A DNA stretch of 41,714 bases from Microcaldota archaeon (lineage in GTDB: Archaea; Micrarchaeota; Micrarchaeia; Anstonellales; Bilamarchaeaceae). Below, one piece after another: positions 32,223 to 39,490 of the stretch; position 1 is the first letter of the stretch, and each line of letters starts with the position of its first letter. The notes under the pieces were generated by a model, which made no database searches, was not told where the DNA came from, and saw nothing but the letters and a program-made list of their open reading frames with translations. The stretch covers positions 1 through 41,714 of the forward strand of contig JAKEGJ010000026.1 in the NCBI GenBank assembly GCA_022627495.1, given 5' to 3'. The position numbers and the translations under genes are program-made.

Positions 32223-33800
32223 ATGGCTCCACACACCCGCATCATCCTGCCGGCTCTCGTCATGCTCCTGCTCGCAGGCGCATCTGCTGCGGCCACGTCG
32301 GCGTTCTTCAACGAACAGCCGCAGGAGCCTGCGTCCGCGATGGTGACTCAGGTCGGCATAGCGATGCAGATACTGATCCCCCTAATGGTCGTCCTGGTGA
32401 TGGTCGCGGCCGCTGCATATGCCGCGGGGCAGTTCTTCGGGGCCGATACGCGCGCCCGCGCAACCGTCTGGGCCCAGGGCATGCTTGTCGCCGTGGGCGT
32501 CTCGGCGCTCATCATCATCTCCTTCTACGCCGTCCTGCCCTGGTTTTTCGCAGGCAACGTCCCGACAGACCTGGATATCGTGCTGATTATCGCCAAGCTC
32601 CGGACCTCCGTGGCGTCCCTGCTTGTGGCGATGACCGCCGTCCTCGTAATCCTGGCCGCCGCCGTCTATGTCGCGGGCATGCTGGCAGGCGCCGAGACGC
32701 GCGCCCGCGCCAATGTGTGGGCGTCCGGCCTCATCGCAGGCGCCATCTTCGTCGCCATCGTTTACGTGCTGCTTGTGGAGATTCTCCCGGTACTGGAGGG
32801 GACGCTGGTCGGCACTTCCCTCGGCCTCTACGGCGCGGTCATCGTCAATATCGCATTCTTCGTCGCATGCTTCATCCTCATCACGTACCTCGTCTCGAAA
32901 GTCTTCAAGGTTCCGGAGTGGGAGGCGTACCTCAATATCGAGCTTTCCAGCCTCCTCAACTCATTCGTGCTCGTCGTATTCATCCTCGGGATGTTCGGCG
33001 CGGGCACCGCCCTTGCGCTGGTCGTAAGCGGGGGCACGGCATCGAGCCCGCCGCAGGCCGCGATTTCCTACATGCAGGCGACCGTCGTCGACAGCATCCT
33101 CACCGCCACGATAGACGTGTACAAGATACAGGCGTGCACATCCATCCTCTCCACTTTCTCCAGGCGCATCGGCGAGTTCGTCCTCACCCAGACCTACAAG
33201 GTCTTCCCCGGCCTCGACACCTTCGTATCGGTGACGAACGTCCTCACGTTCACCCTGCTCTCCCTCTACAACTCGGCCAAGGTCCAGGTCATACTGCTTT
33301 ACGTCTCGGACGCGCTGATGGTCCCCTTCTTCCTGCCGGCCGGCCTCATACTGCGCTTCTTCCCCCCCACGCGCGATGCGGGCGCTTTCCTGATATCCCT
33401 CGCATTCGGCTTCCAGGTCGTCTTCCCGATGACCTATATGATGAACAAGTCGATTCTCGAGGACATCCACTACCGGCCCTACAACGCCCCCGGCGAGAGG
33501 CCCGCGCTCCTGATACAGTCGCTCTGCGGCCCCTTCAAGTACGGTGTTGCCGGATTCCTGTTCAACCCCGCCGCCAACCCCATTTACAGCATGGTCCCGG
33601 GCGGCCAGGCCATCGGCACTGCGCTTTCGCGAATAGTCTCGGAAGGCCTGCTGAATTCGGTGTCGATGATGGAGTTCATACCGATACTCAAGCACATCGG
33701 CGCGCTCTCCCTGCTCTCCATATTCATGCCCGCGCTTTCCCTGATGCTGACTATAGCGTTCATAAACGCAATGGCGAAATTCATAGTTTCAAAGGTGTGA
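32223..33800 (+). CDS. Polytopic membrane protein B, with N-terminal duplicated two-helix hairpin
   Basis: A 525-residue member with a signal-like N-terminus (1-24). It then has two repeated two-helix units: about 45-108, with AAGQFFGADTRARATVWAQG at 67-86, and about 130-195, with VAGMLAGAETRARANVWASG at 150-169. Both share AG..xGAxTRARAxVWAxG. The shared core starts near 200, with VSKVFKVPEWEAYLNIELS and GLILRFFPPTRDAGAFLI at 374-391. Single Cys residues lie at 304 and 435. It is the only member with the duplicated hairpins, which by layout recall two-helix VirB2/TrbC-type pilins; that comparison is inference. Confidence 0.75.
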   Translation: MAPHTRIILPALVMLLLAGASAAATSAFFNEQPQEPASAMVTQVGIAMQILIPLMVVLVMVAAAAYAAGQFFGADTRARATVWAQGMLVAVGVSALIIISFYAVLPWFFAGNVPTDLDIVLIIAKLRTSVASLLVAMTAVLVILAAAVYVAGMLAGAETRARANVWASGLIAGAIFVAIVYVLLVEILPVLEGTLVGTSLGLYGAVIVNIAFFVACFILITYLVSKVFKVPEWEAYLNIELSSLLNSFVLVVFILGMFGAGTALALVVSGGTASSPPQAAISYMQATVVDSILTATIDVYKIQACTSILSTFSRRIGEFVLTQTYKVFPGLDTFVSVTNVLTFTLLSLYNSAKVQVILLYVSDALMVPFFLPAGLILRFFPPTRDAGAFLISLAFGFQVVFPMTYMMNKSILEDIHYRPYNAPGERPALLIQSLCGPFKYGVAGFLFNPAANPIYSMVPGGQAIGTALSRIVSEGLLNSVSMMEFIPILKHIGALSLLSIFMPALSLMLTIAFINAMAKFIVSKV

Positions 33801-33801
33801 C

Positions 33802-35229
33802 ATGGACATACTGGGGCTCTGGCAAAGCTGGCTTTGGTTCGCGGGCGCTGCGCTCGGCCTAGCCACGATGCTCGCCGCAGTAGTCTACGCCCTTTCGGAG
33901 CTCCTCCAGAACGACAAGATGAAGGGGTGGGCGAAGATGGAGCTCACCGAGATTGTCTATTCCGCCATAATCATATCGATGGCCCTGGTCACCCTCCCCC
34001 TAATCGACGCGGTAGTCCAGGGCGGCCTGGGCGTCTCCAATGCCGGAGGCACGGGGGGCGGCACGCCCGGCTGCCTGGGGAGCACGACCAGCGCGTTCAT
34101 CAAGGTGGCGGACTACGGGGCGTTCACCGTGAGCGCAACGCCCCCGCAATGCCTCGACATCTGCGGCGAGCCCATAGCATTCCACAACCAGTCGGTCTAT
34201 CACGGCGTCGAGTCATGCCACCTGCGCCTTGGCATCTGGTACCTGCGCGAGGTTTTCGACGAGGCCAAGGCATTCGCGTTCGACATCTACCTCAGCTACA
34301 TCAAGACCTCTATGCTGGCCGAATTCACGATAAACATCGAATTCCTCTTCGAGAAGGCCGGTTTCTTCACCTTCACCCCCTGGAAGGGCTTCTTCACCAT
34401 GGGCAATCGCATAAAGGAGATGTGCTTCGACTGGGCGATTAAGATAATGATGCTGACGCGTTTCCAGGAGGTCATGCTCCGCTTCATCGCGACCGCCCTG
34501 TTCCCGGCCCTTTTCGTAAGCGGCGCACTCCTGCGCACCTTCACATTCACCCGCAAGCTCGGCGGCCTCCTCCTCGCGATGGCCATCGCGCTGTATTTCA
34601 TCTTCCCTTCGTTCTACGCTTTCGGGGCCCTCATCATGCTTGATTTGAAGAACGACCCCGCCATCCAGTACGCATGGATACACAACACGGACGCGAACCC
34701 CGAAGGCGCCAACAACCCCAACCCGCCGATTGCCAACACGATGTATATCCGCGGCGACATCCCGATGCCGGGCGGAGGCCAGACCAACTACAGCACTGAC
34801 GAAGTCCGCGCGCGGCTGCGGGCCTACGAGGGCATGGATTCGGCCACGTATTTCGATTATATGGAGCAGGGGCGGAGCGCAAGCGGGGAGGCGCTCACGC
34901 CGCTGACAGACCCATCTACCGGCAGGATGACCGACCTCTCGAGCCGGCAGCATTCATCGGCAACCGCGGCCGAAGTCAACGCCAGCCTGGCCCGCTCAAA
35001 GCAGGAAGTCGACACCTGGTACGGCAGCGTGTCGAAGCAGAACATGCTTGACAAGTTCATCGGCTTCGCCTGGATGCCGAACGGCCCCATCGACACGCTG
35101 GCCCGCCTGACGTTCTGGTCCGTGTTCTTCGCGCTTTTCAGCATCATAGGGACTATTGCGGCGATTCGCTCGCTCTCAAGCACTTTCGGTGGCGACATAG
35201 AGATCGCCGGTCTGACGAGGCTGATATAG
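33802..35229 (+). CDS. Polytopic membrane protein C
   Basis: A 475-residue member. After helix 1 comes LSELLQNDKMKGWAKMELTE (31-50) and helix 2. A Cys-rich outer loop has Cys at about 91, 117, 121 and 139, enough for two disulfides. The core signature is GALLRTFTFTRKLGGLLL at 241-258. A long hydrophilic segment (about 285-430) precedes the last helix, and the C-terminus is FGGDIEIAGLTRLI, closely like that of protein A. It starts one base after the previous stop, and its own stop abuts the next ATG. Confidence 0.75.
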   Translation: MDILGLWQSWLWFAGAALGLATMLAAVVYALSELLQNDKMKGWAKMELTEIVYSAIIISMALVTLPLIDAVVQGGLGVSNAGGTGGGTPGCLGSTTSAFIKVADYGAFTVSATPPQCLDICGEPIAFHNQSVYHGVESCHLRLGIWYLREVFDEAKAFAFDIYLSYIKTSMLAEFTINIEFLFEKAGFFTFTPWKGFFTMGNRIKEMCFDWAIKIMMLTRFQEVMLRFIATALFPALFVSGALLRTFTFTRKLGGLLLAMAIALYFIFPSFYAFGALIMLDLKNDPAIQYAWIHNTDANPEGANNPNPPIANTMYIRGDIPMPGGGQTNYSTDEVRARLRAYEGMDSATYFDYMEQGRSASGEALTPLTDPSTGRMTDLSSRQHSSATAAEVNASLARSKQEVDTWYGSVSKQNMLDKFIGFAWMPNGPIDTLARLTFWSVFFALFSIIGTIAAIRSLSSTFGGDIEIAGLTRLI

Positions 35230-36465
35230 ATGAGGGGAGTTGCGCCGCTGGCACTCGTTTTGCTTTTCTTCGCAGCTGCGGCCTACGCCACCGACGGCGG
35301 CTCGCTCTCGAGCTTCTTCAACAACACAACGCAGACGTTCAATGGGCAGGGGCGGGATTTCGTGGAAGCTGCCGGCGCGGGCGGGCAGCTCGCCCCGACC
35401 ACGTTCAATTCAGTCTATGACGCATTCGGCCCCGGCAACTGCGGCGACAGCTGGATTAGCGCGGTGGGCGGGGTGTCCACAATCGTGGGCATGTGGTATG
35501 CCCCGGCCATACTGGTCGTCATGATGGTCCTCCTGGGGCTTGCGATAATCTACATGTACGGCCAGGTCTTCAACTCGCCCCAGATGATAGCCCTCGCCAA
35601 AGACGAACTGTTCCAGACCTCGCTCACAGTCGGGCGCGTGATGTTCCTGGTGGCCATGCTAAGCGCCGGCGAAATGTGGTATGCGCTGCGCGCAGTCGAC
35701 ACCGGGGACCGGAGCATATACAACAACCCGAACGTGAAAAGCACGATGGACGCCTCCATGGCGTTCGCGAGGCTGATGGTGAGCGACATGGTCAGCCATT
35801 ACGGCATGCTGGTCATGTACAACATGGTCATACACACCCTGTATTCGTCCACGATGTGGGTGGGCGTCACCTGGCGCGCCATGTACCAGTTCAACCTGGG
35901 CCCGGTGCTGAAGCCCCTGATAGACCTGGTCGGGAGCGCCCTCCAGTTCCTGTCGCTTGGCATAAGCGAATGGATGCTGCACATCGTGACGCTCTGCCTC
36001 ATCAAGAAATGGACCTGGGGCCTCTTCATCCCGCTCAGCATGCTGCTGCGGGCCTTCCCATACACGCGCAGCGCGGGCGAGGCGCTCTTCGCCCTGGTGT
36101 TCGCCCTTGCCCTTTTCTACCCCTTCATGTTCCTCTTCGACTACGAGGTCCACAAGCTGATGAAATACAACCTCGTGGACGCGCAGAAGGCGATGGGGGC
36201 GTTCCTGCACAAAAGCGGCATAATGAGCCTGTTCGGCTCGGTGCTCGTCATGATGTTTTTGATGGCGGGCGTCTTCATGCCGTTCTTCCTGGGCGGGGCG
36301 CTGAACCTGGCATTCGAGCTGATACGCGGCTCGGTCTACTACATAGTGATAATCGGCATATTCCTGCCGTTCATAAACATATTCGTGACGCTTACGGCGG
36401 CTAAGGAGATCGCGAACTTTTTCAGGGTGGACGTGAATTTCATGTCGTTCCTGAAAATCATATGA
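35230..36465 (+). CDS. Polytopic membrane protein D
   Basis: A 411-residue member with a clear signal peptide (residues 1-20, ending AAYA) and a short Asn/Thr-rich outer region with one Cys at 71. The shared elements follow: helix, GQVFNSPQMIALAKDELFQT (111-130), helix, then SMLLRAFPYTRSAGEALF at 270-287 and a helix with the conserved Pro near 298. The C-terminus is VDVNFMSFLKII, a more distant form of the family end. The gene begins directly after the TAG of protein C. Confidence 0.75.
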   Translation: MRGVAPLALVLLFFAAAAYATDGGSLSSFFNNTTQTFNGQGRDFVEAAGAGGQLAPTTFNSVYDAFGPGNCGDSWISAVGGVSTIVGMWYAPAILVVMMVLLGLAIIYMYGQVFNSPQMIALAKDELFQTSLTVGRVMFLVAMLSAGEMWYALRAVDTGDRSIYNNPNVKSTMDASMAFARLMVSDMVSHYGMLVMYNMVIHTLYSSTMWVGVTWRAMYQFNLGPVLKPLIDLVGSALQFLSLGISEWMLHIVTLCLIKKWTWGLFIPLSMLLRAFPYTRSAGEALFALVFALALFYPFMFLFDYEVHKLMKYNLVDAQKAMGAFLHKSGIMSLFGSVLVMMFLMAGVFMPFFLGGALNLAFELIRGSVYYIVIIGIFLPFINIFVTLTAAKEIANFFRVDVNFMSFLKII

Positions 36466-36475
36466 GGTACTGAGG

Positions 36476-37621
36476 ATGAACCTGATAACCCCCGGGGAAA
36501 TCGTGGCCGGAAGCTCCGGCCTTGCGGCAGGCAACCTCTACTTCTGGTCATACGCGGGCATGGCCGCTGCCGCCCTCGGCATATCCGCAGTCATCCTGGC
36601 ATTCATCTACGTGTGGGGCTCGCTATTCCGCAACGCCCAGCTCCACGCCTATGTGAAGTCCGAGCTCTACGAGCTCGTCGTGACTGCGATTATGATTCCG
36701 ATGATTTACGGCGCGGTCGCCGCGATGGGCTCGCTCACGCTGGGCAGCTTCGTCCCGGCCGAGCTGATTCCCGTGGACAACACGCCGCTTACGTCCGTGG
36801 GGACGACCGAGAATACGCTCATATACGACGCGACGGCGCAATACTACCAGCGCGTGGAGAACGACATGAGCGGATGGCTCGAGATGAACTACATAATTAA
36901 CATGTATGTCGACCAGGTCGCATCGGTGACGCCGTACGCCAGGCCGCTGGGCATCGGACTTGTCGCATCCCCGCTGGCAGGGTTCGCCTCGCCCCTCAAG
37001 CAGCTCCTCTACCAGATGACGGTGGCGCTTGCCCTCGCATTCGTCATCAACCACGCCCAGCTGGTCGTGTACGTATTCTCGCTCCAGGCATTCCTGAAAT
37101 ACTACCTGCCCCTGGGCATCTTCCTGCGCGCCTTCGTCCCAACGCGGCGCCTCGGCGGGACGATAATCGGAGTCGCGCTCGCGTTCCTCTTCGTGTTTCC
37201 CGCGGTGTCCGTAATCACATACACGATGTTCTACTCGCCCCTGGGCGGCCCCCTGGTGACGTTCCGCATGATGCTGACGCAGTACATGGGCGAGGGCTGC
37301 GACCCACAGTCCCAGCCCAACCAGGTCTGTTTCGCGGGGCATTTCAAGAATTTCTACCAAAGCAATTTCACAGGCGTCGGCGGGAGCATGGTGGACCTGG
37401 TGGGCGGGGTGTTCGGCGGGCTGGGAAGCCTGCTCCAGAGCGTGGTAGGCAACATGTTCCTGATGCTGATGATGTTCCCCATCGGCGTCGTCAGCTGGGC
37501 GTTCGCGATAGGGTTCATCGTCCCGGCATTCAACGTGATCATATTCACCCAGGCGGCGAAGTCGCTCAGCAAGAGCTTCGGCGAAGAGGTCGACATCGGA
37601 TCGCTGACGAGGATGATATAA
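36476..37621 (+). CDS. Polytopic membrane protein E
   Basis: A 381-residue member. After helix 1 comes GSLFRNAQLHAYVKSELYEL (48-67) and helix 2. An outer loop of about 70 residues follows, and the core signature is GIFLRAFVPTRRLGGTII at 214-231. A second outer loop has two cysteines (275, 285). The C-terminus is FGEEVDIGSLTRMI. GGTAC stands 5 nt upstream of the ATG. A TTAATATGCATTAA stretch just after the stop may carry a minor promoter for the next gene. Confidence 0.75.
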   Translation: MNLITPGEIVAGSSGLAAGNLYFWSYAGMAAAALGISAVILAFIYVWGSLFRNAQLHAYVKSELYELVVTAIMIPMIYGAVAAMGSLTLGSFVPAELIPVDNTPLTSVGTTENTLIYDATAQYYQRVENDMSGWLEMNYIINMYVDQVASVTPYARPLGIGLVASPLAGFASPLKQLLYQMTVALALAFVINHAQLVVYVFSLQAFLKYYLPLGIFLRAFVPTRRLGGTIIGVALAFLFVFPAVSVITYTMFYSPLGGPLVTFRMMLTQYMGEGCDPQSQPNQVCFAGHFKNFYQSNFTGVGGSMVDLVGGVFGGLGSLLQSVVGNMFLMLMMFPIGVVSWAFAIGFIVPAFNVIIFTQAAKSLSKSFGEEVDIGSLTRMI

Positions 37622-37661
37622 AACGGCATTGATTAATATGCATTAAACGGGCGTGGTATGA

Positions 37662-38738
37662 TTGGCTTTCGAAGCGAGTTTCTATGACGACTGGCGCACC
37701 ATATCGGTAGCCGCCGCCGCAATATCCATCATCGGCTCGGCCGCTCTCATCATGCTCTCGCGGCTCTTCGGCCTGCGCAGCCTGGAGCAGGTGGCCAAGA
37801 CCGAGTTCGTCTACGCGGCTTCGACCGTGCTGATAGTCATCATGGCGGTGGGCATCATCGGCCTCGCCGAGCCCCAGCTGGCCGGGGGGGAGCGTAGCCT
37901 CGCCCGCTCGCTTTACCTGATGTCCCTGGGATTCAGCTGCGGCGACCCCGCGAGCCCGTCCTATTCCGCGGCCTGCGAGATCCCATTCTCCGAGAACACG
38001 CTTATCGACTGGATGAAGCTCTACATGGCCACGCCGACCAAATGCGTCCAGCGCATGATGGACGTCCTTTATGCCCTCGAGGTGCCCATCGCGGCCATGA
38101 CCTCCGTCTACATGGAGATATTCATGTCCGAGCACGCGTCCGGGTTCGGCCTCAAATGGATAGAGGAGCGCATAATGAACGCGACATCCTCGTTCTCGTT
38201 CTACATGTACATGTTCTACCTTCTCGTGCACATCCTCAATTTCGTCAAATACTTCGCCGGCTTCTTCTTCTCCATAGGCGTCGTCCTGCGTGCGTTCCCG
38301 CCAACGCGCGGGGCCGGCGCCTACCTGATGGCGATGTCCTTCGGGCTGTACTTCGTCTTCCCGCTGTCCTACATACTGATAGCAACCCTCGGCCTGCCGC
38401 ATGCGCAGTCGAACATCGTCTCCCTGAACGTCTCTTCCATAGGGGGGCCGGGCTACACATGCTCGCTTCCCGAAGTGCCGGACATCAGCTCCATGAGCTG
38501 CGGCGCGGACGACGCAGCCAAGATGCTGGAGTTCCGCGACCTCATCCTGGCAAACCGCGAGGAGCTGGGGACGATGATAACCCTTCGCATAGGAGACTTC
38601 GAGCGCAACCTCATCCATTCGCTCTGCATCTTCCCGATGATAGCGTTCGTGATGCTGCTCACCTTCGTCCTCAACACCACAAACCTCTTCGGCGGGAACA
38701 TCCCGGAGATAGGCCGCGGCCTCGTGAAGCTCATCTAG
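37662..38738 (+). CDS. Polytopic membrane protein F
   Basis: A 358-residue member with a TTG start that directly follows an in-frame TGA, so no longer frame is possible. After helix 1 comes LSRLFGLRSLEQVAKTEFVY (32-51). Outer Cys residues lie at 93, 105 and 128 and again near 270-285. The core signature is GVVLRAFPPTRGAGAYLM at 206-223, with YFVFP following. The C-terminus is GGNIPEIGRGLVKLI. It is the last gene of the cluster. Confidence 0.7.
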   Translation: MAFEASFYDDWRTISVAAAAISIIGSAALIMLSRLFGLRSLEQVAKTEFVYAASTVLIVIMAVGIIGLAEPQLAGGERSLARSLYLMSLGFSCGDPASPSYSAACEIPFSENTLIDWMKLYMATPTKCVQRMMDVLYALEVPIAAMTSVYMEIFMSEHASGFGLKWIEERIMNATSSFSFYMYMFYLLVHILNFVKYFAGFFFSIGVVLRAFPPTRGAGAYLMAMSFGLYFVFPLSYILIATLGLPHAQSNIVSLNVSSIGGPGYTCSLPEVPDISSMSCGADDAAKMLEFRDLILANREELGTMITLRIGDFERNLIHSLCIFPMIAFVMLLTFVLNTTNLFGGNIPEIGRGLVKLI

Positions 38739-38822
38739 CCTGCCTTGATGCAGCGCGAGCAATGCCGTCGCGGGCAGCTTCCCGGAAATCCGCATCCCCC
38801 AAGACGGGGCCGTTCAAATAGC

Positions 38823-38830
38823 CTTATAAT
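38823..38830 (+). promoter_or_regulatory. TATA box of the PIN-domain gene
   Basis: CTTATAAT about 25 nt before the ATG at 38852, predicting a leaderless transcript. Confidence 0.55.
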
Positions 38831-38851
38831 CCTCGGGCTCATAGTCCTCTC

Positions 38852-39415
38852 ATGGCCACAAGGAGATACGTCATAGACACGTCGCTTTTTGTCAATCCGC
38901 ACGCCCGCGAAAAATTCGGGAAGGACCCGAGCGCCGCCGTCCTCGCATTCGTCAAGCAGGCGGAACCCCTCGACATCGAGGTGTTCATGCCCCCATCAGT
39001 TTTCTGCGAGCTGCGCAATTTCGCCGATGCGAAGTCAATAGAGGAGCTGGAGCTGTTTGTCAAGAAGCGCGCCCCGAACACGTACGGCATTTACCTCCCC
39101 GCGGCAGTGCTCTACGATTTCATCGACGACATCCGCCAGCGCGTTAACAAGGGCCTGCGCCTGGCCGAGGAGTTCGCCAAGGACAACCATCCCGACAACG
39201 ACGAGAAGCTCCGGAAGCTGCGCGACAAGTACCGCGAGGCCATGCGCACCGGCATAGTCGACAGCAAGGAGGATTTCGAGCTCGTTCTGCTTGCCAAGGA
39301 GCTTGAGGCGACCCTGGTTTCCTCGGACGAGGGCGTGATGAAGTTTGCGAACCAGGTCGGGTGCGAGTATCTTTCGGCAGACCGGTTCTTCGCGGCGCTA
39401 TCAAAACTCAAATGA
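38852..39415 (+). CDS. PIN-domain protein, RNA ligase partner type
   Basis: A 187-residue PIN-like nuclease-fold protein. YVIDTSLFVNP (6-16) holds the first acidic residue; VFCELRNF, GIVDSKEDFELVLLAKELEA and TLVSSDEGVMKFANQ follow with the later acidic positions. Conserved blocks KKRAPNTYGIYLP, IRQRVNKGLRLAEE and LRDKYREAMR match the archaeal family annotated as RNA ligase partner (MJ0950-like). It is thought to act with an Rnl3-type RNA ligase, but no ligase gene lies in the window. It has its own promoter, so it need not belong to the membrane cluster. Confidence 0.8.
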   Translation: MATRRYVIDTSLFVNPHAREKFGKDPSAAVLAFVKQAEPLDIEVFMPPSVFCELRNFADAKSIEELELFVKKRAPNTYGIYLPAAVLYDFIDDIRQRVNKGLRLAEEFAKDNHPDNDEKLRKLRDKYREAMRTGIVDSKEDFELVLLAKELEATLVSSDEGVMKFANQVGCEYLSADRFFAALSKLK

Positions 39416-39460
39416 CCACCCACCATCACATGGTGCATTATTTTTGCGGAAGGCAGCAGA

Positions 39461-39470
39461 ATATATAAAC
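39461..39470 (+). promoter_or_regulatory. TATA box of the large surface-protein gene
   Basis: ATATATAAAC ends 20 nt before the ATG at 39491; the transcript is probably leaderless. Confidence 0.65.
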
Positions 39471-39490
39471 ATTATCGCAGTCTTCTACAC

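Noticed and set aside
37566-38795. Long antisense open frame (409 codons) opposite protein F
   Set aside because: High GC content keeps antisense frames open; its His/Arg/Glu-rich composition is typical of a shadow, and the plus-strand gene has clear membrane helices and family motifs.
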